Shown in pieces: positions 38,591 through 45,261 of a DNA stretch of 64,000 nucleotides. Source of the stretch: Pseudomonas reidholzensis. Its GTDB lineage: Bacteria > Pseudomonadota > Gammaproteobacteria > Pseudomonadales > Pseudomonadaceae. Below the pieces are notes generated by a model, which was given only the letters and a program-made list of their open reading frames with translations, did not search any database and was not told the origin of the DNA. The position numbers and the translations under genes are program-made. Numbering within the stretch: position 1 is the first letter of the stretch; the number at the start of each line of letters is the position of its first letter. The DNA lies in NCBI RefSeq assembly GCF_900536025.1, contig NZ_UNOZ01000020.1, forward strand, positions 62,001 through 126,000, read 5' to 3'.

Positions 38591-38803
38591 TCCGTTGAAG
38601 ATTGAAACAGCGGCTCATGTTCGCCGCATCCGCAAGAAATCGCCAGCTAATGCTTGCGGATCAAGCTATTAGGCGATGAAGCGGATAAATCATCACCGTT
38701 AAAACATCGATAGGCTCGATCATTTTTAGCCGATATTTACGCTTATTTTCGATCTTTGCAACAGGCATCATGGCCCCATTCCACCCACTCATGGAGCACG
38801 ATC

Positions 38804-39502
38804 ATGCTGCAACTGCGACCCTTCAACAGCCTCGGCCATGCCAACCATGGTTGGCTCGACGCCCATCACCACTTCTCGTTTGCCGAGTACTACGACCCGG
38901 CCCGCATGCACTGGGGCAACCTGCGGGTATGGAACGACGACCTGATCGCGGCTGGCAGCGGCTTCCCGCCGCACCCGCACCGCGACATGGAAATCATCAC
39001 CTATGTCCGTGAAGGGGCGATTACCCACGAAGACAGCCTGGGCAACAAGGGCCGTACCGAAGTTGGCGACGTGCAGGTGATGAGCGCCGGGAGCGGCATC
39101 GTGCACAGTGAGTACAACCTGGAGAAGGTCGATACGCGGATCTTCCAGATCTGGATCGTCCCGGAGCGCGTCGGCGAGGCGCCATCCTGGGGTACCCGGC
39201 CGTTCCCTAAAGGCGAGCGCGGCGAAGGCTTCGTGACCTTGGCCAGTGGCCGTGCCGGTGATGAAGAAAGCCTGCGGATTCGCACCGATGCACGCCTGGT
39301 CGCCGCCACCCTGCGTACCGGTGAAACCGCTGAATATCGCTTCGATGCGGGGCGCCGCGGTTACCTGGTGCCGGCCAAGGGCGCGATCGAGGTCAACGGC
39401 GTGCGGGTCGACGCTCGCGACGGCTTGGCCATCGAGCAGGAAGCCGTGCTGAGCGTGACCGCGATCGAAGACAGCGAGATCGTCCTGGTCGATGTCGCGT
39501 GA
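38804..39502 (+). CDS. Pirin-family protein (YhhW-like)
   Basis: A 232-residue bicupin; the ATG at 38804 (GGAGCACGATC upstream) gives MLQLRPFNSLGHANHGWLDA. The N-terminal cupin has HPHRDMEIITYVREG and SAGSGIVHSEYN, which supply the metal-binding histidines and glutamate. YhhW-type pirins can show quercetin 2,3-dioxygenase activity; others regulate transcription. The length matches YhhW. About 210 AT-rich bases upstream should contain its promoter. A repeat island starts 17 bases after its stop. Confidence 0.9.
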   Translation: MLQLRPFNSLGHANHGWLDAHHHFSFAEYYDPARMHWGNLRVWNDDLIAAGSGFPPHPHRDMEIITYVREGAITHEDSLGNKGRTEVGDVQVMSAGSGIVHSEYNLEKVDTRIFQIWIVPERVGEAPSWGTRPFPKGERGEGFVTLASGRAGDEESLRIRTDARLVAATLRTGETAEYRFDAGRRGYLVPAKGAIEVNGVRVDARDGLAIEQEAVLSVTAIEDSEIVLVDVA

Positions 39503-39673
39503 TATCAGCGCCATCCCCATCGCGGGGCAAGCCCCCATGCCAGTCAGTTAAGACTTGGTCGCGTGTTTTGGGGGCAAATAGGGTTCTTCACGGGTTATTG
39601 GGACAGTTGTCGGTGGGGGCGCGTTTCGATTGTTGAGCTTATCCGGTGGATGGGGTGGCGCTGACGGCCCCTT

Positions 39674-39700
39674 CCGCCCTTACGGCGGGTCACTTTTTTT
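39674..39700 (+). terminator. Terminator-like hairpin inside repeat
   Basis: CCGCC-CTTAC-GGCGG followed by GTCAC and seven T, 172 bases after the pirin stop. The same element recurs inverted at 40370-40396 and directly at 63698-63724. Confidence 0.65.
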
Positions 39701-39720
39701 CTTGGAAAAAAGTAACCAAA

Positions 39721-39926
39721 AACCGCTTGCTCCTACATACGGCCCTTCGCTGCGCTACGGGTTCCCTCACTCCGGCCTCCTGAAGTCGCAGTAGATCAAG
39801 ATCACGAGCCAGATCAAACGCCAAACCGCTTGCTCCTACATACGGCCCTTCGCTGCGCTACGGGTTCCCTCACTCCGGCCTCCTGAAGTCGCAGTAGATC
39901 AAGATCACGAGCCAGATCAAACGCCA
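39721..39926 (+). repeat. Two tandem 103-base copies
   Basis: Bases 39721-39823 (starting AACCGCTTGCTCCTACATAC) are repeated at 39824-39926 with no differences that I can see. Confidence 0.9.
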
Positions 39927-40029
39927 GATCAAGGGCCAGGGCAACGGCTGGCGAATCGCTTCGCTCTCGCGGGTTTATAAGGGCGGTACAGCGCGGCAGA
40001 GCCAGAATTTGTATTGGCAGTCCCGGCCT

Positions 40030-40117
40030 ATTCGCGGGGCAAGCCCGCTCCCACAGGATAGCGTTCCACTTTCGGTCAACGGAGATCCTGTGGGAGCGGG
40101 CTTGCCCCGCGAAAGGG
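40030..40117. repeat. REP pair (inverted)
   Basis: TTCGCGGGGCAAGCCCGCTC (from 40031) and its inverted arm ending GCCCCGCGAAAGGG (40086-40117) inside the repeat island. Confidence 0.88.
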
Positions 40118-40122
40118 CCCGA

Positions 40123-40433
40123 ATATCCACCACCATTGCCACTATCGAAGATAACGCCAGCCCAGGCACCACCCTAACTTGGCGACCTCAGGAGGCCGAA
40201 CGGAGGTCTTGCGAAGCGAGGTGACGGCCATGGATGGCCGGCAAGGGCTGCGGGCCAGGAAGGCCCGTACAGCGCGGTCCTCGCGGGAGCAAGGCCGGAG
40301 TGAGGGAACCCGCAGCGCAGCGGAGGGCCGTATGTGGGAGCCGGCGGTTTTTGGTTACTTTTTTCCAAGAAAAAAAGTGACCCGCCGTAAGGGCGGAAGG
40401 GGCCATAAGCGCCACCACATCGAATGGATAAGC
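40123..40433 (-). repeat. ~312-bp intergenic repeat, inverted copy
   Basis: The reverse complement matches 63661-63972 almost base for base, and its terminator part also matches 39637-39780. An 86-codon frame inside it is shared with the other copy but reads as an Arg/Gly-rich by-product, not a gene. Confidence 0.88.
40370..40396 (-). terminator. Leftward terminator downstream of csg/gsp operon
   Basis: On the minus strand the hairpin CCGCC-CTTAC-GGCGG is followed by GTCAC and seven T. It is the first intrinsic terminator met by leftward transcripts leaving the operon that ends at 40696, about 300 bases away. Confidence 0.6.
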
Positions 40434-40444
40434 CCATAACTTGC

Positions 40445-40479
40445 AAGCCAAGCCCAAGCCCAAGCCCAAGCCCAAGCCC
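40445..40479 (+). repeat. AAGCCC hexanucleotide run
   Basis: Five perfect AAGCCC units (40450-40479) after one imperfect unit; a simple repeat outside any gene. Confidence 0.9.
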
Positions 40480-40695
40480 AACAAAATCTACCCGGCAATC
40501 CGTGAACAACCAATGATCGCTCTAAAGAGACCGCGTGATACCCATAATTACAGGACAAGCATTGATACTGTGAGAGCGGCCTTGCCGGGGCGCCGGACCG
40601 GTCGGAAAGGGCCGCAAAGCGGCCCCAGAACAGGCGACCAAGTCTTGACTGACTGGCTTGGGGCTTGCCCCGCGAAAGGGCCAGCAGCCGCACCA

Positions 40696-41640
40696 TCACT
40701 GGCTGCTTTCAACCACCTTATTCAGCGCCGCGCCATCGATACTCAATGTAGCGGTGTCGAACATCCCGTCCACGTAAGCCTTGGCCATCTGCTCCTGACG
40801 CTGCGCACGCAGCACCTCGCGCAAACGCGGCGCCACCTCTGCAAAGGTCGCAGCACGCGCCGGCTCCTGCCCGACCAGCTTGATGATGTGATACCCCGCC
40901 GCGCTCTGCACCGGCTCGCTGACCGCTCCGACCTTGAGCTTGGGCACCACCCCACGCACCTCCGGCAACAACCCCGCCAAGGGCTGCAAGCCGGTGTCAC
41001 CGCCTTGTGCGGCAGTGCCTGGATCTTGTGAATGGTCACGCGCCAGGGCCGCGAAATCGGCCTCGCTGGCCTGGGCCTGCTTGGCCAGTGCCTGGGCCTG
41101 CTTGTGCACCGCCTCATCGTCCTGGGGGTTGGCCACCCGCAGGAAAATCTGGCTCAGGCGGTAACGCACCGGCAGCTGCAGCTCGGCCTTGCTGTTGTCG
41201 TAGGCCTGCTGCAACTCGGCCTCGCTGGGGTAGTCATCCGCCACCTTGCTGACCGAAGTCAGGTAGTCACGCAGCACGATCTGCTCGGTAGCGGCGCGGG
41301 TCTGGGTCTGGATCTCGGGGCGCTGCAGCCAGCCCTTGGTCTCAGCCTGCTGGTACAGGGCTTTCTCGGCCAGGCGGGCGCGGATCCACGCCTCCAGCGC
41401 TGGGCGGTCATCGCGCAGGCGGCTGCGAGCCTCCTCCGGGAGCAACGCCAACAACGCCTTGAGCTCGTCGCTGGCGACCTGCTGATCGCCCAAGCGGGCC
41501 AGGGTCGGCCCGCTCTCGGCGGTGCTCGACGCCAGCCGCGCCGCGGCTACCGGCTCGTCGCCCGGGCGCAAGGCCAGGGCAACCGCCACTGCAATGACGG
41601 CCAGCGCACCGGCGCTGGCCCAGAGTGTACGCCCCGTCAA
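40696..41640 (-). CDS. Membrane-anchored parvulin-type peptidylprolyl isomerase
   Basis: A 314-residue protein, last gene of the long leftward operon. An N-terminal anchor (ASAGALAVIAVAVALAL) is followed by a SurA/PrsA-like helical region. The parvulin domain at about residues 155-270 has VRYRLSQIFLRV, FAALARDHSQDPGTAAQGGD, VSEPVQSAAGYHIIKLV. It should face the periplasm and help fold exported proteins. The start is TTG 41640 overlapping the ybjN-like stop (TTGA). Placement at the end of a secretion operon suggests service to that machine or its cargo. Confidence 0.87.
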   Translation of the reverse strand: MTGRTLWASAGALAVIAVAVALALRPGDEPVAAARLASSTAESGPTLARLGDQQVASDELKALLALLPEEARSRLRDDRPALEAWIRARLAEKALYQQAETKGWLQRPEIQTQTRAATEQIVLRDYLTSVSKVADDYPSEAELQQAYDNSKAELQLPVRYRLSQIFLRVANPQDDEAVHKQAQALAKQAQASEADFAALARDHSQDPGTAAQGGDTGLQPLAGLLPEVRGVVPKLKVGAVSEPVQSAAGYHIIKLVGQEPARAATFAEVAPRLREVLRAQRQEQMAKAYVDGMFDTATLSIDGAALNKVVESSQ

Positions 41641-42113
41641 GAGGCGCGCGCCGCGTCAGTGCCCGCCTCGGCGGGGACCCCATCGGCCAGGTTGCGGCTG
41701 TAATCGCGCAGGTAGACGATGAACTCCTGCAGCAGGCGATCCCACAGCAGCAGGCTGCCCAGCAGGTGCTTCTCGCTGACGCCATCGGCCACTACCACGT
41801 CCTTCTCCATCACCAGGAACTCACCTTGTACCGACAGACGAGCGAACCGGCGCGAGGCGTTCCAGCGCTCTACCAGGCCCGCAGGCAATTCGCCCTGGAT
41901 GCGCAAGGCACAGCTGAAGGTGAAATCGAGGAACTCGCCCTCCTTGCCCGGCACCTGATTACCAAACCGTACTGCATAACCCACGCCCTGGCTGGCGCTG
42001 AGCAACTGCACCACCGCATTCTGCTCGTTGCGGTTGACCCGGCAACCGGCATCTTGCAACAGCTTGGTGAGGGAGTCGGCGCTAACGGTTTCGATGAGGG
42101 TGACTTCGGTCAT
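41637..42113 (-). CDS. YbjN domain-containing protein
   Basis: A 158-residue soluble protein with the YbjN pattern LLQDAGCRVNRNEQNAVVQ, a beta-rich middle (LDFTFSCALRIQGELPAGL) and SRRFARLSVQGEFLVMEKDV. The fold is the type III secretion chaperone-like fold; E. coli YbjN affects motility and envelope traits, but the mechanism is unknown. It sits between csgG and the parvulin. A 117-base gap to csgG contains a perfect dyad TCGCCGG-TTAC-CCGGCGA (42155-42172) with no T-run. In the operon it could act as a chaperone, which is an inference. Confidence 0.8.
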   Translation of the reverse strand: MTEVTLIETVSADSLTKLLQDAGCRVNRNEQNAVVQLLSASQGVGYAVRFGNQVPGKEGEFLDFTFSCALRIQGELPAGLVERWNASRRFARLSVQGEFLVMEKDVVVADGVSEKHLLGSLLLWDRLLQEFIVYLRDYSRNLADGVPAEAGTDAARAS

Positions 42114-42230
42114 GTGTCGTCTTCCTTGTGATAATGCTGAGAGGTACCCAACGCTCGCCGGTTACCCGGCGATTGGCTCTAGCGTAGACCTTCCACGTCA
42201 GTGTGCCGCTAATACCTTGGGGTTAATCCC

Positions 42231-43067
42231 TCATTGCTGCTGGTACTGGCTCAGGTACTTGTCCACGGTCGCCTTGTCGCCGCTCCCCTCTACCTGCCAC
42301 AGGCGCCGCTCGATGCCCTGTGCCAGCAGGTGGCCGACCGCCGCTTCGATCGCCGACAGTACGCACAGCTGCGCCGGTTCGTTGGTGGTGTAGCCGACCT
42401 CGGCCTCGAGCAGCTTCTTGAACTCGATGAACTTGAACACCCCGGCACTGCGCCCGACCGAGTAGATGGTCTTGCTGGTCATGACGTTGGTCAGCACCTG
42501 GCCGGTGCGCACGTCCACCGCGCGCAGGTTGACCGTGACCTGGTCGACCCGGTACTCGCGGGAGATGTCGATACCCAGGTAACGGGCACCTTCGCCGCCG
42601 CTGCGCACGTTGGTGTCATAGGCGATGATGCCGCCTTCGAGCATCAGGTTGGCGGCCTGCAGCGGCGGCAGTTCGCCGACGATGTTTTCCGCCACGTCGG
42701 GTTTTTTCTGCGAGGCGCGGATGATCTTGCGCTCGGTCAGCAGGTTCTGCAGGCCTTCGCGTTCGAGCACCACGAACCAGCCACTGGCGCTGAGCGCGTC
42801 CATCAGCATGCTTGCCGCACCCTGGGTGACACTGGTCGAGAACGAGCTGGCCGGGGTCGGCTTGTACTGCCCGGTCTGGTCGCGGAAGCCGTACACCACC
42901 GCCATCAGCCGGCCCTTGGGCCGCGGCATGTTGATCAGGTCATAGTAGGTCGAGGCGCGCGGGGTCAGGGTCGGTGACTCCGTATCCTGCTCGGCCGACA
43001 TCGGTTCACGCAGGCTGCACCCTTGCAAGGTGGCGAGGATCAGCAGTGTGCTCAGCAGACGTTTCAT
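42231..43067 (-). CDS. csgG: Curli secretion pore lipoprotein CsgG
   Basis: A 278-residue lipoprotein (LATLQGC, Cys17) of the CsgG/HfaB family. E. coli CsgG forms a nine-subunit outer-membrane channel. Recognisable parts are VVYGFRDQTGQYKPTPASSFSTSVTQGA, WFVVLEREGLQNLLTERKI and LMLEGGIIAYDTNV. Also present are VTVNLRAVDVRTGQVL and KTIYSVGRSAGVFKFIE, covering the constriction and membrane hairpins. In E. coli it exports curlin with CsgE and CsgF. Here csgF and csgE are directly upstream, but no curlin gene is in the window. That makes the exported substrate an open question. Confidence 0.93.
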   Translation of the reverse strand: MKRLLSTLLILATLQGCSLREPMSAEQDTESPTLTPRASTYYDLINMPRPKGRLMAVVYGFRDQTGQYKPTPASSFSTSVTQGAASMLMDALSASGWFVVLEREGLQNLLTERKIIRASQKKPDVAENIVGELPPLQAANLMLEGGIIAYDTNVRSGGEGARYLGIDISREYRVDQVTVNLRAVDVRTGQVLTNVMTSKTIYSVGRSAGVFKFIEFKKLLEAEVGYTTNEPAQLCVLSAIEAAVGHLLAQGIERRLWQVEGSGDKATVDKYLSQYQQQ

Positions 43068-43100
43068 GGTGGTTCTCCCCTAATGCTGGTCCCTTCCCTG

Positions 43101-43517
43101 TCAGGGGTTCAGGCCGCTGACCTCGATGAGCGAGACTTCGCCGGTGGCGCGGTCGGTGACGCGGATGCTCAAGGCTCCGGAGTCGTCGATCACGTCGATG
43201 AGAAAGGCGTCGGTGGACATGCTGCCGGTGCTGCCGTTACTGATGTTGTCGAGCAGTTGCGAGAGCATCCGCGACTCGAGCTGGTTGCTGAACCGCTCCA
43301 GGGCCGAGGTGCCGGCGTACGCGGTGCGGTCCTTGAGGTCCGGGTCGTCGTAGTCGTTCTGCGACTGGGCGTTGTTGAGCAGCCAGGTGCCATTCAGCGG
43401 GTTGCCGCCGAAGGCCGGGTTGACCGGGGTGTACACCAGCTCGGTGGCCTCGGCCTGACTGGCCAGGGCCGCCGTCAGCAGGCAGGCGGCGATACAACGT
43501 GGCATGTGCGTGTTCAT
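43101..43517 (-). CDS. csgF: Curli assembly factor CsgF
   Basis: A 138-residue secreted protein: signal peptide ending SQAEA, then the CsgF hallmark LVYTPVNPAFGGNPLNGTWL. In E. coli this N-terminal segment inserts into the CsgG channel and forms a second constriction. The rest is a helical neck and a small C-terminal domain (SIRVTDRATGEVSLIEV). CsgF couples the pore to nucleation of the fibre on the surface. Its start overlaps the csgE stop by four bases. Confidence 0.93.
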   Translation of the reverse strand: MNTHMPRCIAACLLTAALASQAEATELVYTPVNPAFGGNPLNGTWLLNNAQSQNDYDDPDLKDRTAYAGTSALERFSNQLESRMLSQLLDNISNGSTGSMSTDAFLIDVIDDSGALSIRVTDRATGEVSLIEVSGLNP

Positions 43518-43909
43518 AGCTCGTCCCTCTCCAGATCGGTGGTGTCCTGCAGCAGGCGTTGCAATTTGCGCTGGATGATCTGCTGCTTGACCAGGTCGGC
43601 GGCCGCGACGGCCTCATCGGTGAGTTGGGTGGTGTTGGGGGGCAGGAAGCGCCGGTACAGCACGTCGCTTTCGAACTCCACCGTGACCAGGCTGCCCCAG
43701 CGGGCATCCGGGCGTTCGCGCACCACCAGGTTGAAATCCAGGCGACTGGTGGCGCGCAGCCGGTCGCTGAAGGCGTTGTAGAAGTCGTGGCCGATGTGCG
43801 AGATGGTGTTGTCGACGATAAAGCCCATCATCTCGTCCTCGGGGCCGGCATTGGCCGCGCCGTGGTTGATCAGCAGGCACAGGGCAAAGGCGAAGATCCG
43901 GCGGTTCAT
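43514..43909 (-). CDS. csgE: Curli secretion gating factor CsgE
   Basis: A 131-residue periplasmic protein; ATG 43909 overlaps the upstream pseudopilin stop (ATGA). Signal peptide ends GAANA. The mature part has FIVDNTISHIGHDFYNAFSDRL and FNLVVRERPDARWGSLVTVEFESDVLYRRFLPP, the CsgE core. In E. coli CsgE caps the CsgG channel on the periplasmic side and delivers substrate. The direct overlap with a pseudopilin gene ties the curli pore to the pseudopilus genes in one transcript. Confidence 0.92.
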   Translation of the reverse strand: MNRRIFAFALCLLINHGAANAGPEDEMMGFIVDNTISHIGHDFYNAFSDRLRATSRLDFNLVVRERPDARWGSLVTVEFESDVLYRRFLPPNTTQLTDEAVAAADLVKQQIIQRKLQRLLQDTTDLERDEL

Positions 43910-44433
43910 GGCGCATCTCCCTGGCTGCCCTGGCGCCGCGCACCGTTGCCACTCTCGGCAAACGCCTGCTCGGCGACGAACTGCCAATCGCTGTAGTGCT
44001 CGAGGCCTTCGAAGGCCACCCACTGCGCGTCGAAACCACTGCGCTTGAGCGGGGCCTCGGTGGCGCGGCTGTACACGCCGGTGATCCGTCCGTCGATCGA
44101 GCGCAGCAGGCCCCAGGGCTCGTCGCGGGCGATCGGGTCGGGGTAGAGCCTGCGGATATGCCGCCTGGGCGCCGGGAAGCGGTTGTCTTCGAGCAGCTCG
44201 TTAAGGTCCTGCGGGTACTGGGCCAGGCCGGGGGATGCGCGGTAGTAGCTGCGCAGTGCCTGGGCATACTGGCCACCGATCCAGAGCAACTGGCGTTCAC
44301 GTTCGCGCAGGGCGCTGGTCGACCACAACGTCGCGCTGGCGGCCAGGGCCATGCTGCTGACCGCGATCAGCCACAGCACGCCGATGAAGGTGAAGCCGGC
44401 GCAGGCCTTACCACTCTGCATAGAGGCTGCCAT
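43906..44433 (-). CDS. Minor pseudopilin lacking Glu5
   Basis: A 175-residue protein; ATG 44433 has GGAGGG upstream and overlaps the previous gene by 26 bases. The prepilin motif is CAG|FTFIGVLWLIAVSSMALA, where the fifth residue after the cleavage site is Gly instead of Glu, as in GspK-type tip pseudopilins. The remainder is a soluble head (LRSYYRASPGLAQYPQDLNEL, then RRLYPDPIARDEPWGLL) and resembles GspG-like pseudopilins. It probably caps a short pseudopilus. Overlap with csgE follows. Confidence 0.82.
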   Translation of the reverse strand: MAASMQSGKACAGFTFIGVLWLIAVSSMALAASATLWSTSALRERERQLLWIGGQYAQALRSYYRASPGLAQYPQDLNELLEDNRFPAPRRHIRRLYPDPIARDEPWGLLRSIDGRITGVYSRATEAPLKRSGFDAQWVAFEGLEHYSDWQFVAEQAFAESGNGARRQGSQGDAP

Positions 44434-44782
44434 CACGCGCCCTCCCGGTTGCACCGCTCTTGATATCGGCAACACCGCCGGCCACGCCTTCTGGCGGTGG
44501 CAGCAGTTGCCAGGCGTCGCTGCGCTCGGTGATCGGGTCGACCGGGGTGTTGCGCAGGTAGCGATGTTCGACCAGTTGCTCCAGCGAATCGGGGTAGTGG
44601 CCGGTGTCGCCGTAGTAGTGATCGAGCGACTCGCGCAGCACCGCCAGGCTCTGGCGCAAGGTCGCTTCGCGCGAGGCGTCCAGGCTGTTGAAGTAGCGCG
44701 GCATGGCGATGGTCATCAGGGTGGCGATGATCGCCATCACCACCAGCAACTCGATCAGGGTGAAACCTCTGCTGCGTTTCAT
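44408..44782 (-). CDS. Type IV pilin-like pseudopilin
   Basis: A 124-residue protein starting at ATG 44782 (ATG 44794 is an alternative). The prepilin leader is short (MKRSRG) followed by FTLIELLVVMAIIATLMTIA with Glu5 present. The head has LDHYYGDTGHYPDSLEQLVE and TPVDPITERSDAW, the calcium-loop-type region of GspG-like major pseudopilins. It would need a prepilin peptidase (PilD/XcpA), which is not in the window. Coupled by overlap to neighbours on both sides. Confidence 0.88.
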   Translation of the reverse strand: MKRSRGFTLIELLVVMAIIATLMTIAMPRYFNSLDASREATLRQSLAVLRESLDHYYGDTGHYPDSLEQLVEHRYLRNTPVDPITERSDAWQLLPPPEGVAGGVADIKSGATGRARDGSLYAEW

Positions 44783-44787
44783 GACCG

Positions 44788-45261
44788 TCACCATTGCCCG
44801 TAAGGGACGCTGTTGAGGCCTTTGCCACGGGCCTTGGAGTACACGTCGAAGACGTCTTCGCCTTCGCGTGGGTTGTCGGCGCTGCTGTCGTAGGCGCGCA
44901 GGCCCCAGCCACCGAGGTCGTCGTCCTTGGCCGCCACCAGCGGGTCATGCGGGATGCGCCGCAGGAAGTAGAACTTGGCACCCTTGGCGCTGCGCACGTC
45001 GCGCACGCCGTCGACCAGCACCTGCAAATTGGGCGGGTAGCCGCTGGCGTTCAGGCGCTTTTCGATGTAGCCGGCGTCGAACGCACGCTTGTAGGCATCG
45101 ATGGCGTCGCGCACCTGGTACAGCGCCTCGCGCAGTTGCTGCTCCTTGCCGCGGCGGACCACGGTTTCGGTCAGCGGCGCGGCCATGGCGGCGAGCATGC
45201 CGAGCAGCGCCAGGGTCAGCACCACCTCGATCAGGCTGAACCCACCGGATAGGCGTTTCAT
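44788..45261 (-). CDS. GspG-like pseudopilin
   Basis: A 157-residue prepilin-type protein: leader MKRLSGG, cleavage before FSLIEVVLTLALLGMLAAMA with Glu5 present. The head contains VRDAIDAYKRAFDAGYIEKR, SGYPPNLQVLVDG, AKFYFLRRIPHDPLV and GGWGLRAYDSS, a pattern found in Pseudomonas GspG-like proteins. It may be the main pseudopilin here. Its start overlaps the secretin stop by four bases. Function should be to build a short periplasmic pseudopilus driven by the GspE ATPase. Confidence 0.88.
   Translation of the reverse strand: MKRLSGGFSLIEVVLTLALLGMLAAMAAPLTETVVRRGKEQQLREALYQVRDAIDAYKRAFDAGYIEKRLNASGYPPNLQVLVDGVRDVRSAKGAKFYFLRRIPHDPLVAAKDDDLGGWGLRAYDSSADNPREGEDVFDVYSKARGKGLNSVPYGQW

Larger units (their letters stand above)
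39520..40675. repeat. Gene-free repeat island with ~42-bp imperfect terminal inverted repeats
   Basis: The left end TCGCGGGGCAAGCCCC...GCCAGTCAGTTAAGACTTGG (39520-39562) matches the reverse complement of 40634-40675 apart from a few differences. Between them lie a partial direct copy (39637-39780) and a full inverted copy (40123-40433) of a longer repeat, a 103-base tandem duplication, a REP pair and a hexanucleotide run. I see no gene in these 1.2 kb. Confidence 0.75.

Noticed and set aside
39721..39926. CRISPR-like direct repeats
   Set aside because: Only two abutting 103-base copies without spacers and no cas genes; a tandem duplication.
40179..40439. 86-codon frame in the repeat, also present in the copy at 63523-63915
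   Set aside because: The frame is kept only because the DNA repeat is conserved; the sequence is Arg/Gly-rich and includes the terminator hairpin.
42155..42172. Perfect dyad between csgG and the ybjN-like gene as terminator
   Set aside because: There is no T-run and the genes downstream remain overlapped in an operon, so termination is not supported.
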